From NCBI GenBank assembly GCA_029532415.1, contig JAQOTA010000001.1:620001-684000 (forward strand): 64,000 bases of DNA, read 5' to 3'. The DNA is from Marasmius tenuissimus. Lineage: Eukaryota; Basidiomycota; Agaricomycetes; Agaricales; Marasmiaceae. Of this stretch, positions 43,323 to 56,326 are shown in pieces. The position numbers were made by a program, and so were the translations under genes. Each line of letters starts with the position of its first letter. Position 1 is the first letter of the stretch. The notes under the pieces are model-generated. The model ran no database searches and was not told the DNA's origin. It saw only the letters and a program-made list of their open reading frames with translations.

Positions 43323-44583
43323 ATGGTATATGAATCTGTACTTCAGCTTAAATCAGATATCGACAATGCGATATTCGAAATCACTGAAAAATGGAACGGT
43401 GACGTCCCGTTTGACAGGAACGAGCGAGGATGTAGAACCTCATATGGCATTTTTGCTGGTAAAAAGGAAGCGTTTGCCTTGGTCGGAACTAAGTACAGAT
43501 ATGTGAGCCTCGGCATTTCTTTCTATCGACAAACGAGAACTCACTTTGTTTCTCATACAGTGTAAGGAAGACGATTGCACCCATTACCTGGCCAAGCAGT
43601 TGGTGGGAGCTGAGAGGATGCTGGAACTCGAGCTGAACTCAGTTCGCCTCTTGCAAGCCATCTATGACCTACTGCCCGGGAGGCTGTACAACGAGAAGGA
43701 GCCCGCTCGGGAGAGCGATGTAGAGGATGCAGTCTCCATACTGCGTGAAGTAGCCGTAAGGACCCTTGTGGCTTTTCTTGAAAGAGAGGAGACTGGCAGT
43801 TTCAGCATTCCAAACCTCATTTGCGACGCCAGTCCTCCTTAGCCCCCCACCGTTGCCCCAGCTCCCTGTTGCGTCAACGCCAACACCACCACCACCTCTC
43901 CTGCCCTCTCTATTTTTGCCTTCCTCCCCACCTCCCTCAACACAGCCAAAGAACATAACAGAGTGGCTGAACCAGCCAACCCAGCCTCGAGCTAGCTCGG
44001 CACAACAATCATCTTCCTCTACTGCCGAGTCTAGCCCTTTCAGGCGACTCGCACCTTCCAGCAAGACGAGTGTTGGCTCCATGAGGTCGAGCCCTACAAC
44101 CACATCTGCATCTGCGGGTGCCAAGAGGAAGCGCGATGAAGAAGCTGGTGTACAGGATATGCCCCCGCGCAGTGGGAAAAAAAATGAAGTGTAAGTTGCT
44201 GCTCACATGATGTTGACTACCAGATGATTCAGCTAACCCGTTGTCGCTAGACTTTGTCGACCTGACAGGGGATGAGTACGATGCAGACAGGGAAGAGGAC
44301 GAATCTGTCAGTGACAAGAAAGGCAAGAGTAAGTCCCAAATTTGATTACGCAGGCAGGCCAAGCCTCACTGTTCATGTCAGAGCCCCTTCGTTATGCTGG
44401 TCCTGGAACGAAAGCAAGATACACTCGTAAGTTTGCCAGTCCCCGTGCTTGAGACGAGCTTGAACTGACCTGTGATCAATCCAAGTTGCCGATTACGAAG
44501 ACGAGTTCGATGTCCTTCCGAGTTCAGACCCAGAGGAGAACGATGAAAACGAAGCCCCTGCCTATCTCTGTTGCCGTGTCTAA
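43323..44583 (+). pseudogene. paralogue 1 of a two-gene family, probably frameshifted
   Basis: Exon 1 43323-43502 and intron 43503-43560 are matched by the paralogue at 46534 (KY followed by intron, then Cys-Lys). Exon 2 encodes a helical region (AxxMLELELNSVRLLQAIYD, then a segment rich in Glu and Val) like the paralogue, but its frame meets TAG at 43840. The Pro/Ser/Thr-rich continuation is in another frame to 44190, and the last exons (44251-44328, 44382-44426, 44486-44583) need a third frame, consistent with one-base changes near 43830 and in the A-run at 44177-44184. The end is acidic (LTGDEYDADREEDESVSD). Function unknown. Both shifts lie by homopolymers, so an assembly error is possible. 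Confidence 0.5.
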
Positions 44584-46533
44584 CAGACTTGTCGCTGACA
44601 ATACCCTATCCCTCCCTTTCGTGCAAGCACTTCTGCCCACTTGTAAATTCCTGTATTATTGTCTGCTTTTTCTTGCTGCGGTTATACCGCTATTTCACAA
44701 CATGTCGCTCTCCCCACACCCATTCGTACTTCTTGATACCTGTAATTACAAAAGCGTTGAATGAGAAATTATGGCATCCGACAATGAACCGAATCTATAT
44801 TACCTGTGAACCTGTGAAGAAGTGTCAATGTCTTTGAATGAGGTGCTGCACAATTGAAAAAAGGCATACCTTCCTTGAGCCAAGTAAAGATTGACCACTC
44901 CAGGATTTGAGTATCGACCTGGAAAGCAAAACAAAGTGTCAGCGTTGTTACACGAGGCCGAGTAACACGTTCTAGCAGCATGGTGCGTCCTATGTTTCCT
45001 TTATTTCTTTCTGTGACGAGTCTTTTCGACTCTCTTTGTTTGGTCGGACTTACTCGTACATGAACGAGAATCTCATATTGATCTTTCTACACTACGTATG
45101 CTGAAAATTTTGGGGGGGACACTTACTGTGTTCACCATGTTCACCCTGTTCACCGTGGTGGTTCAGTTGTAAGGTGGGTGTGAATTGCTGTGCAACTAGA
45201 CCGGCGTGGTTATTCGCGCGTGAGTGCAAAAGCGTCTAACGCCCATCAAGCGCCAGGCTACGAGTGAACCAGATTTTGGTGGGCCATATGTAGCCGAGTT
45301 CGGTTCAGTCATACAACACACTGCCCTGAATCGAAGATGTCGGTTGCCTCAGAAAGAGACTTGGAGGGGAAGGGGGTGTTTTCGAAAACCAGGCACATAC
45401 CTGGTTCCATTATTCTCAATGCTATGAAGACTATGCAAGCCCATTCTTCAGCTGAATAAAACGTTGTGAGGAGGGACTTACCTACAAGTTGTTGAGGTGC
45501 CGTGCCGTGGCATGGCAAAAACATAATTACTCAGGTGTCAAAAAAATCCGGCCATGGGCGCTGGTTCATGAGAGTAATGTCCTCAAAATGGGCGGCATCA
45601 AGCGGTATAACTCTGCCAGAAGCTGAGCTGACATGGGAACCTGAAATGAATGAATGTTCGTAAGCCCTGGAGATATAGAAATGGAAGAGAAAAAATTTTA
45701 CAAGCAATTATAGGGAGGACTAGACTTAAGGGTCCTTGGAGATAAGGACCTCAAGTTGTGAGGCATCAAACGGTACCGTTGCATCGAATGTATGTAATAT
45801 GATTAGTGAAGGCAATTGTGGTTTCGACTGGTGTTGTGATCTAGGGTGAATGGGGGTGAGCTAGAGTGAATGAAGGTGAATGACGATCCATGGACCCCTG
45901 GAGAGACAAAAATGGGGAGAAAACTTACAATGAACGATCTCCAGCGTTGATATACACTACCCGATGCATAGTGTGGTCTTCGAAGACCTCCTTGATGTGA
46001 TAGTCGTCGATGTGGGCTAGCATATGGGAAGGCCAACCTGGACTATGAAGACTGAATGATTAGACACGATCAAACGCACTCAGAGCTCGGGGATTAACCA
46101 ATCTTGGAGAAACACAGGTAAGGGGTGACAGAAAGGTATTTCCGAACTGCTTGACAAGGTGGCATACCGTTACTTCCGAGAAGAGAAGGGAGCATGTGTT
46201 GGTGGGGAGTGACAATATCCGAGATTCGGAAAACAGAGGGGGACCCTGCAGGTCCCTGCACTGAGTATTGTCCAGGTTACTGGCGCGAAAAGATGACTAG
46301 ACTTTGGCCATATTTCCATCCAAATCGAGTTATGGTGGCGTTTAGTCCTCGATGATGAAACAAATTGATAGATCCAGCACCAAAACGAAAGATATCTATG
46401 CCGACATCATATAAGTAAAGCCGCCTGGCCTGCTGAGTCTCCTCCCCACTGATCCGTTCACTGAGCTGCTCACTCCGGCCACTGGGCTGTTCACTTCCAT
46501 TTCACTTCTGTTTCTCATCTACCCATCTCGACA
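44584..46533. other. intergenic between the two paralogues
   Basis: No gene is seen. The stretch 45005-45260 resembles 57285-57510 downstream of the second paralogue (GAGTCTTTTCGACTCT; GTCTAACGCCCATCAAGCGCCAG versus a related sequence), showing that the duplication included 3' flanks. Three TGTTCACC repeats sit at 45128-45153, and TTCACT repeats precede the second gene (46455-46505). Confidence 0.4.
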
Positions 46534-47185
46534 ATGGGGTACGAAGCAGTCAAAGCCTTCAAAGAGGACGTTTGCGATGTGATTTTCGACATCACCGAAG
46601 CGTACGGAGGAGATGTCCCTGCCAATGAAGTTGAAGGCAAGTGCATCGTAGATTATTGCAAAGGACAAGGGAAAGGCAAATCCTTCCTCGTGGCAGGCCA
46701 ACTGCACAAATATGTGAGTCTCAGTGGGTTTTTCGGCTGACAGAAACTCACATCATCCCATACAGTGTAAGAAGAAAACCCACAGCCATGCTTTTCAACA
46801 GTCCGTGGCTGGGGAAAGGATGAAGGGCAAGCTGATGCACTGGATGTTGATGTTGAGGGCGATCCACGATATTCTTCCAGGGAAGAAATACAACCCACAG
46901 GACGCAGCTCGCGAAGCCGATGTGGAGATGGTGTTAGGTGTGTTGCGTCAAGTTCTGACAAGGGTGAAGGTTGCTTTCGAGAATTTTGAGACGACGGGAG
47001 TATTCGACGAGCCAGACATATCCATGCCTCCTCAGCCCCGCAGGCTTCTGGGGTCTTCATCCAAGTCCCCTACTAAGCCTCTTGCTCAACCAGCATCCCC
47101 ACAGGCGCCATCATTTCCGCCACCTTTGACTCATCAATGGTTTTTTACCCCTGCTAAGCCCCCGCCCAGCAAGAGTTATCACCAT

Positions 47186-47641
47186 TGTTGAGCCAGCATA
47201 GTTAAAGTGCACAGTGGGTATAACAAAGTAAAGCTCACATGGGTAATACACAGAGTGTTCTTGTAGACTTGAGATGCTTGTGAAGAGGTGATAATCAAGT
47301 AGATTGTCCTAAGGCTTAAGGCCTTGGAATACCAGCTTTTATACACAAGTTTCTGTACATGTAAGAGTAATTACAAGACTATGAAACTACGACTAGAAGT
47401 AGGTATTTAGCCAATACTAATGAGTCTTTTGTCCGTTGTGCCTTGCACTTTGGACTATAAGCATCATACTCGATGTAACTACATACGTAGTAGATATCTA
47501 CAGTGTCATTTGTGAAGCAATAACTATGTAGATACATTCTTGCATGAGAGCGCAAGTGTTCCTAGAGGCGTAGCTCTATAAATAGTGTGACGCGTAAACA
47601 ACACGTCAATATGTATCACATGATATCCATCATGTTCAACA
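47186..47641 (-). repeat. copia-2 3' LTR
   Basis: 456 bases, identical to 55871-56326 apart from one G/T difference (GCAAGTGTT versus GCAATTGTT). The outer ends are shared with the copia-1 LTR while the middle differs. Confidence 0.92.
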
Positions 47642-47676
47642 CTCCTCCTCACTAAGTTCATCATGTAAGATTGTAC

Positions 47677-49190
47677 TCAGTGAAAAGTTAATCCTAAAGA
47701 TTGCCTGAACAATTCAAACTTTGTTCTGCCAAGATTCTTCATAAGAAGGTCTGCAGGTTGCTTAGCAGTTTCAACAAAGTATATTTTAACTTTGTTTTCT
47801 TCGACTGCTCCCCTAATAGAATGATACCGATTATCAATGTGTTTCGTCCTTTTATCGGTAGCTTCATTGCTGCTGAGGAAGATAGCACCTTGATTGTCGC
47901 TGACACATGGTATTGATTTAATGGGAAAGTTTAATTCGTTCAATAATGACTTCATCCATGCCTGACGTGTACAGTCAGAGAGAGCCATATACTCTGCTTC
48001 TGTGGATGATAATGCAACAGTCTTTTGTTTCTGAGAAACCCAACAAACTGGTGCATCGGCAAGCTTTACAATATATCCAGTCTGTGATTTACGATCATCT
48101 TTATCAGTTGCCCAATCAGAGTCAGCAAAGGCAATTGAACCATGATTTGATTTTCCATCGTAAATAAGTTCATACTTTGCAGTGTGAACTAAATATTTCA
48201 CGATGTATAAAGCCTTCTGTAGGTGTTCCTCACTAGGATTTGCACCGTACTGTGACATTTTGATTACAGCAAAAGAAATATCTGGACGTGTTCCAAGTGC
48301 CAGATAAAGCAATGATCCTATCACTGATTGGAATCTATGCCTAATCTCGGGATTAACCTTCCCTTGGTTTTGGGTAGGATTATAGCCATCAGGCAATGGC
48401 GTATATGCCATTTTGGTGTTCAGAACTCCGAATTTACGAATTATCTTATCAAGATAGTCCCGCTGATCAAGGACCAATGTGCGGTTCTTCCGATTACGAG
48501 TAATTCACATTCGTAGGAATTCTGTAGGCTCGCCTAAATCTTGGCATTCCCAGATTTTTATGAAATCGCTTTTCAGTCTATTGACTAGGTTGCGATCTGG
48601 ACCCATAAACAAGGCATCATCAACATAAACTATAGCAATAACCATATTGCCATTTTTGTTGAAGACATATACGCCAGCATTGGATAAGCATCGTTTGAAT
48701 CCCAGACGTTTCATGGATTCGGTACATTGACGCCACCAGGCTCGAGATGCCTGTTTTAATCCATATAATGCTTTGTGTAACCTCCAAACCTTGCTGGAGT
48801 CCTCAACAAAGCCTTCAGGCTGTTCCATGTATATCTCCTCATCTAAGGCACCATACAGAAATGCTGTTTTAACGTCTAGCGCAGAGATCTCCCAATCTTC
48901 AAGCGCTGCTAGTGCCAATAGAAGTCGTACAGTTTCAAATCGTACTACAGAAGAGAACAACTCGTTATAATCTATCCCTTGTTTTTGCAAAAATCCTTTC
49001 ACAACAAGTCTTGCCTTTTTACAGCCATCAGACTTGATATCAAATACCCAGCGGGATTTAACCGCTTTTCAGCCTTTAGGTAGTGTAACCACATCAAAGA
49101 CATTTCGATCTTTTAGTGATTGTAATTCCAGTCTGCATGCTGCTTCCCAAGATGGTTGTTCATCTTTAGGACGTTTCTGGACTTGTTTAT
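47677..49190 (-). pseudogene. copia-2 reverse transcriptase and RNase H, with stops
   Basis: Frames 49002-48505 and 48477-47677 are the same frame. They are separated only by a TGA at 48505-48507 where copia-1 has CGA. The reverse transcriptase motifs are intact (LDVKTAFLYGALDEEIYMEQ, YVDDALF), as are the RNase H motifs (FADSDWATDKDD, SSTEAEYMAL), and the RT/RNase H junction lacks the one-base deletion seen in copia-1. A further TGA at 49069-49071 replaces the CGA of copia-1 (PKGRKAV). A two-base deletion near 49195 shifts the frame relative to integrase. Confidence 0.85.
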
Positions 49191-49459
49191 ATGTCTTCAT
49201 GAACATCATCATAACTACTGGCTTGAAGACCATATAGTTGATGACTGTTATTCAGCAAATAAACCAGGTAATTTACTCCCCCTTCCTGAGCAAGGTCGCG
49301 CATATCTTCATCTGTCTCCATAGGAGTAACCGGATCAGGAACCCTTACTGGTATTGTTTCAGGTTCATTTGTCGGATTTATCTGACTTCTCCAGCGTGCT
49401 TCAGAATCAATATCGCACTCAATTTCTACAGGAGGCCTGTTTCCATAAACATTAAATGG

Positions 49460-52400
49460 TCAAACAGGTGGAAGTCTGGTTCTTGGTGGATTCCTTCTAG
49501 GAGCTGGTGGCTGGTTCTGTATATTTTGCCACTCATCATAATCATCTTGACGAAAACTAAAAGGATTTGTCGCTCCTGAAGGACCAGCAGACCGTGGATC
49601 TGGACCATACTGATTAGGATTTATACCGGAGCCTTTTGGTGATCCGGGTCCATCAGTAGGTGGATGATAACCGTTGTGCACATCATTGCTTTTATCATCC
49701 TGGTTCGGATCCATGGGAGGATCTCCCCCATGCTCATGATCGTCATCATGGGTATCTGGTGGAGGTGGTGGATCAAATGAACTATTATCATTATTATGAT
49801 CCTCATGGCCATCGTATGGGTATGATGGAAAGGGTATAGACCAGACAGGTTTGTCGGTTTTATCAAACTCTATGGATCCGGGCAATTCCTTTTGACATTT
49901 AGGAAACCAGTTTTCATTGAAAACTGCTTGTGGAGTAATGTACACTGAATTGTTTGTTTTATGAAAGAACCGATAAGCTTTTGATCCGTTTTCATATCCA
50001 ATGAATATCATTGCTTCTGAATGCGGGGAAAGCTTATTTTTACATTTCGGTAGGTACGCATAGGCACCACAACCAAATGTCTTAAAATATGAGACATCTG
50101 GTTTCTTTCCTTCAAACAATTTAACAGGTGTTTTATACTTCCTTGAACGTATAGGAGTTCTATTATAGATATGGACTGCTGTGAGAATTGCAAATTCCCA
50201 CCAATTTTCAGGTGCACATGCCTGAAATCGCATAGCTTCAGATTTTTCTCGCAGAGTACGATTAAATCTTTCAGCTCGTCCATTCTGTTCATGCACATTG
50301 GGCAAACCTCTATTAGGAAAAATTCCAAGAGAGTTATACCAGGCCCACTGTTCATTTGAAAAGAATTCTCCTCCTCGATCAAAGTGTACGTGTTTGACCT
50401 TTTTATTAGTCTGGCGCTCTACAAGAGCAAGCCAATTGCGTAGTTTTAGATCTGTATCACTCTTTTTACGGATTGGATATACCCATCCATACAAAGTTGC
50501 ATCATCAAATAAAGTTAATGCATATTCGTTTTGATAATAAGAGCGGGTAGGAAATTCAATCAAATCACCATGAACTAATTCTAGAGGCTCCTTTGCACGT
50601 TTTGAAGAAGAAGGGTATGGTTTTGCGACCATTTTGCCTTTCGCACAACCACGACAAGGTTTATCTTCCTTAGAGATAGCCAATCTCTTTGGAAACCCTT
50701 TAACATTATCCTCTAGTTTCTCTAAGACTTTGGGATTTATATGTCCCATTCGTTTATGCCAAAGTTTGGAATCATGAATTGAGAAAGATGCAATTGATGT
50801 GAAGGAAGCTTCTCCCACAAGAATCTTCGCGTTCATCCATCACAAATTATCTTCTCCATAGCTCGGATAAAAGCTCATGAGAAGAGAATTATCTTTCTTG
50901 CTCTGGATCGAAGTCTCTGGAGAATCCAGAACAGTATAGTATCCTATACTTCTGAATTTTCCGGCAGAGATTAAACGATGTGGGCTGTCTGGATTATACA
51001 TCACTGGAAATAACTTAGTGACTTGTGTCACTCCTGCACTATTGGTATGTCGAATATAGACAGTACCATATCCTGTTATTTGCACTTGTGCTTTATCCCC
51101 AGCTGAAGCTGTAAGACCTAAAGGCGTTTCAAAAATCTGATAGTCTGAGAAATCCGTCATAAACAGAGTCATGTGCGCAGATGCACTGCTATCTAGTAGC
51201 CATGCTTCTCGCGTGTTTTTAATTTCACTTTCACTCATTAATGCAGAACAATACGATTCTAATTTTGTCATAGCAAATACAGAAGTTATTCTAGTTTTTC
51301 TAGGTACTGAATTTCTTAGTACATGGTAGTTCTGCATTGAGTGTTTAGTGAAAGTTTGACTATCAGAAGATTGAATTACTTGCCAGTCTCCACGATCGTT
51401 ACTTTCTGCCCATCCATTAACATCATCTACTCCTTCAAGGCCATCACCATAATCTCCATCATCGAAGTATCTTTCGTTTGATTGGAGTTGGGTCTGTTGA
51501 TATCCTTGTTGGATTAGAGAGAGCATGTGAGCTCTTCTTCTATCATATTCTTCTTGTCGTTGACATTGATCCCTTTCTAATTGCATACATTCAGCAAACA
51601 TTGCTGCTACCATTTGTGAATGGTAACGTTGCCATTCAACAAATTGTCTAGCTTGCTCTGGATTGTTATCATTAACAACCATAGATATGTTGCCAATGCT
51701 AGTTCCAGTCGCAATTTGTTGTTGCACTGGATCTAGTTGCTGACGTTCAGGAAGTCTATTGACTCCAATGTCCATACTATTATTGACTCCAGATCCATAA
51801 TTATTAAATTGCGGATTTCTGGGATCATTTTCCGATATTACCCAAGGATCAACCTCAGGTTGTTCTTCCGGATCTAGCATACTGCTATCTTCCAGTTCAG
51901 AAATAGGAGGGGTCGGAATAGTAGTACTAGGACAATTTGGTACATCAATATAGTCTTCCTCTAGGGATTGGACTCCATAAAAAGATCCGGGTGAATCCGG
52001 TGGTGAAAGTGTAGGTCGTTCCAGGGTGCGTTCAGGTGGAGTAGTCGCGGGTCTATTGATAGATGCATATATAGGAAAAGGTGGTGAATAAGAACAATTT
52101 TGTTCTTCAGCCATTTGAATATAGTTTCCAGGATAACGACTATAAAATTCATAGTCCTGGATTGATCTTTCAAGTGCATTAGCTTCTGCTAGTACCATAA
52201 AGTCTTCAGGATAATAAATTGGGGATTCATTTTTCTGTGACGTTCTTCATGGTACATCAGCACAAGACATGGGAACATCAATATTTTTGTTGTTCATCCA
52301 TTTATATAAGATCATATTTTCATTAATGGCTTCTCTCAAATAAATTCTTGGCACAAGACACCATGTTTGGTGTCTACGGATAAAAGCTTGTGCTCTGAAA

Positions 52401-53515
52401 TGAGAGTAAGGAAGAGTATTAATCGTTCCATCCAACCATTTCCCTTCCAATTCTAGTTTAACCAGTGAATCCCAAAAAATCGGATTAAGAACATTTATCG
52501 GAAGATTTTCTTCCCTTACGTATCTCAACTTGCGAAATACTTGAAAGATTGTCTTTCTTTGGTTTTTAACACCGCCATATATGTCAATGTAATCATTGAC
52601 AGTACTGATCCAATTTTGATTATTGATATCAGTAATGACTCTAGAAAGATGTTGAACGTTCCAGCTTCGATAATTGTGGTCACTGAAGAAACTTTGATCC
52701 TCTACTGATTCTACATGTAGAATTGGTTCATGCAAGTCTAATTCAAAGAGTGCATGTCTTGGAGTGAGATTATGAACAGCATCTCTTCGAATAGGGTACA
52801 TTACAATTCGATTTGTAGTTCTGATAAGAATCCAGATCCAAAGTTTGTGATCTGGTTGTTTCTTAATCATGTATTTTCGAGTATTAGCCATCACATCTCT
52901 TTTGCAATCATCATTTCTCCATGTATCTTCTATATCATAGAAGCATGGAGCTTTAGGTGGCGCAAGTCTCACCCCATTAAATATTTCTGGGTGAGGTCGA
53001 GGAATCCTAATTTCATTCGTAACACCCTTAGTATCCCATAGGTAGTTCTCTAGGAACCGCCATTGTATTTTTCTATTAGTGGGATTAAGAGTTGGTTTAT
53101 TGTCTGAGTTATAATTCTCAGGCATAAACTTGGATATTTGATCAGGATCATCTCTTGGTAAAAGATGTGTGGCCCAAGGATCATATTTTACAAATGCATT
53201 ATGAGGAGGCCATTCTTCATTCTGTATGTTTATATTTGTAGATTCCTCTTTGACATTCTGTCCTTCCTCAATTCTATCCGCAGACGGAATTGTCTCAGGA
53301 CTCGCCTGTCTATGAGGCATAGTGAAATTGATATGTTCTTCACTGTGTGATCTAACGCCATAAGAGTTCTCAGAATCATTTTCTGAGGAAGAGACCCCAA
53401 CCAGAGTTGGCATGGGATCACCATCACTGTCATATTGTTGTTCTGTATCTGCTGTGGAAGCTGATGAAGCAATTGCTTCATCAATTTGTTGAACTTGTTC
53501 ATCTATTTGAGCAGT
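49460..53515 (-). pseudogene. copia-2 extra domain, protease and integrase, with stops
   Basis: Three frames in register (53413-52247, 52198-50840, 50836-49460) are separated by single TGA codons. The first holds the Trp-rich segment shared with copia-1 (PDHKLWIWILIRT, RRDAVHNLTPR). The second holds the linker and an altered protease (LLDSSASAHM, where copia-1 reads LLDSGASAHM, so the catalytic DSG is lost). The third holds integrase (LWHKRMGH, VHGDL, DRGGEFF, GRAERFNR). Stops at 52247, 50840 and possibly 49460 match CGA in the related element. The loss of the protease glycine confirms that the copy is dead. Confidence 0.83.
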
Positions 53516-53518
53516 TCA

Positions 53519-54872
53519 ACTAGCATTCCATTCAGCAACAGAAATAAAATGCTCTGGGCGTCCTTCTCTATTGGCAGCAATTCTCTCTTCTAGGCGTGCA
53601 AGTTGTAAATCATACGTGTTTTGGAATGGATTTGGTGCAGTAGTACTACCAGTTGGATAATGATAGGACATATAAACGTGTTTAGGACCAGCCATTTCAC
53701 GTTCAAAAGCTGAACTTGTCAACTTTTTAACTGCATTTGTACGAATTTCAGAAGATGAAAGTTCCTCAAGAGGTTCAACTACCGCTGCATGCGATTTTTG
53801 CCCCCCCTTCTTGAGTACTTTTTTGTTTTCCTTTGCCTTTCTGCTTCTTTCCGCCTTTCTTCTTCTTAGAAGACAATTTCCCACTTTGATTCTGGTTGTT
53901 CTGGTTCTGGTTTTTATTATTATTTTTCTTTTGGTTCGAAGAACCACCAGATTTGTTACCAGGACAATTTGATTGACCAGACCAATTGGGAGCAGATTGA
54001 TATCTATTAATGCCAGATATTTTGGCATTATGCGCAGCATAAGCAGGAGGTACAGAATTTCCACTTCTTCTATTCCATTCATTACTGATTCCAGCAATAA
54101 TATCTGTTGGTTTCAATTCTTCTTTCTTCATGCGAGTAACATGCTGCTTGAAGAGTTGCCAACGCTTCTCCGGTAATTTAGCTGTGACCATAAGGCAAAA
54201 CAGCTCGTCCGAAATTGTTACACCCAGTGTAGCAAGTTCTTGTTTATTCATTAACATAAAGTTTATCCCAGGAACTGGGTTTATGTTGTCAAAGAATTGG
54301 ACGTTATGGAGTTGCGTATATAAATTCAGCAACTGAGAAGAAGACTGAGTCCCAAAGATTTCTCTAAATTTTGCCAGAGTGTTCAGAACTGAAGTTCTAT
54401 CAATGTGTGGTTTATGAATACGCTTTGTTCACATCATAATAATTCCGATTATTTTATCTTGTTTGGCTGTCCATTCTTTCAGCACAGTATGTTCAGCATC
54501 CGTAGCTGGATTTGACTGTTCTGGCGCTGTTTCTTCTACCATGGTTGGAATTCTATGTGAGAATAGAAAGCCTTCGATTAATCGGTACCACTCTTCAAAG
54601 TTTGAACCATCATCTAACAAAACTGAAATTAAACTAATGCCTCCCAACCCAGTCGGAAAACTACTCTCTGATACAAGCGAATGAATTGGATCCATAGTAT
54701 ATACTTCTACTGCATTCCCCACATCCACACTAAAGGTGTGTTCCAATGCATTTTTGACCGGCATTGCTGAGGGTTCTGAAAAGATCCCTGGTGATTGTGG
54801 TAAATGTATAGAAGAGCCTGATTGGTTAGACATATTGAGGTCTGCCAAAAGTCCCGTGAGCATACTCTTCAA
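53519..54872 (-). pseudogene. copia-2 Gag, nonsense codon and frameshift
   Basis: The frame opens with MKSMLTGLLADLN as in copia-1. A TGA at 54429-54431 replaces CGA (copia-1 KMRTRR). The frame reopens to 53775, where an extra G in a seven-G run (53811-53817 on the plus strand as C) shifts it into the frame that continues to 53516. As in copia-1 there is no zinc knuckle but an Asn/Gln-rich and then Lys/Gly-rich tail. The region after the tail (FEREMAGP, MSYHYPTGST, FQNTYDLQ) is strongly conserved between the two elements and ends at the shared TGA. Confidence 0.75.
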
Positions 54873-55870
54873 ATATTAGAAGGGTGACGCTAAGAGTAGT
54901 GTCAATCGATAAAGTCTTCCATTGGAAGACAACCCATAAAAGAAATAGGGTTCGATGCACACCGAGACATGCGTCAAAATGTCTAGGACTTTTAACAGGC
55001 TGTATGCGTCAAGCAAGCTATGGGGAAATCCACCGCGCAGGTAAGTGCAGGTAGTTAATCTGGTTACGTAGCCCTGCCTGCTTGAGAAGGGTCTTACAGT
55101 AACCTTCCAGTGTGTGTGTCTGGTGTCCATCGTGCTATCTGGTCTCAATCCCAGACTAGCAAATTTAAACATCGTGCCTTGAGAAAGTTATTACTAGATC
55201 CCCCATTACTCTGTATGGTTACTATGTCTGAAGATGCCTTGAGCATATGACGAACAAGTGAACTACTAGAGACTGGAACGAAATCTAACAATAGCGTGGA
55301 TAAGAAAGGCAGACGTGAGGGGAGTCCCTGTACATACTAAAAATGGCCGTGTGATACCATAAAAGTAGTATCATACAAAGTCCTAGTTGTAAGGGAAATC
55401 AAATTTCCCCGGCATGTTTCAGCCTTCAGGAATCATGGCAAACTGGTTTAGAAGCACAGTCCCATAGACCCCCTAAACGGTGCCTCTGCCGAGGACCACC
55501 GCCAACCATTAGACTTTCATCGGTATCAGACAGTGGCAATAGACGGCCAAAGCCTAATCCGGGTTGTCAGCAGAGGAACAGAGCCGTAAAAACGGATAGG
55601 TTCATGCTGAAGAAGATGAAGCCAAGACAGTATGTACATGCGTTTGTGCAACATGCAACTTGTACAGGGACGTGAGTGGATGGATATAAGGGACGAAGAA
55701 CCCTGATCCCGACACCAGACAATCGTCAATGACGAGCCTTTAACATCGCTAGAGACTTCCTTAACCCATGTAGGTTACAGGTCGTCCGCTAGGATGGTGG
55801 CGACACACGGAAAGTATTAGCTGCTCTGATCATAACATCGACCTGACCACCGCTTGCGGGGCCCATAACC
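54873..55870 (-). other. copia-2 leader and primer site
   Basis: About 1 kb of non-coding leader, alignable to the copia-1 leader in blocks. Next to the LTR the sequence GCGGGGCCCATAACC (55856-55870) is identical to the copia-1 primer site, although the leaders have diverged. That identity supports its role. Confidence 0.6.
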
Positions 55871-56326
55871 TGTTGAGCCAGCATAGTTAAAGTGCACAGT
55901 GGGTATAACAAAGTAAAGCTCACATGGGTAATACACAGAGTGTTCTTGTAGACTTGAGATGCTTGTGAAGAGGTGATAATCAAGTAGATTGTCCTAAGGC
56001 TTAAGGCCTTGGAATACCAGCTTTTATACACAAGTTTCTGTACATGTAAGAGTAATTACAAGACTATGAAACTACGACTAGAAGTAGGTATTTAGCCAAT
56101 ACTAATGAGTCTTTTGTCCGTTGTGCCTTGCACTTTGGACTATAAGCATCATACTCGATGTAACTACATACGTAGTAGATATCTACAGTGTCATTTGTGA
56201 AGCAATAACTATGTAGATACATTCTTGCATGAGAGCGCAATTGTTCCTAGAGGCGTAGCTCTATAAATAGTGTGACGCGTAAACAACACGTCAATATGTA
56301 TCACATGATATCCATCATGTTCAACA
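55871..56326 (-). repeat. copia-2 5' LTR with TATA box
   Basis: 456 bases. In coding orientation TATAAAAG lies at 56021-56028. Confidence 0.9.

Larger units (their letters stand above)
47186..56326 (-). mobile_element. Ty1/copia LTR retrotransposon, copia-2 (9.1 kb)
   Basis: Two 456-base LTRs (47186-47641 and 55871-56326) start TGTTGAGCC on the plus strand, end TTCAACA and differ at one visible base. The 5-base duplication ACCAT flanks it (47181-47185 and 56327-56331). It has the same gene order and extra domain as copia-1 but is a separate subfamily (different LTR middle, many amino-acid differences). The coding region carries seven in-frame TGA codons and at least two frameshifts, so it cannot encode its own proteins despite its young LTRs. 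Confidence 0.93.
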
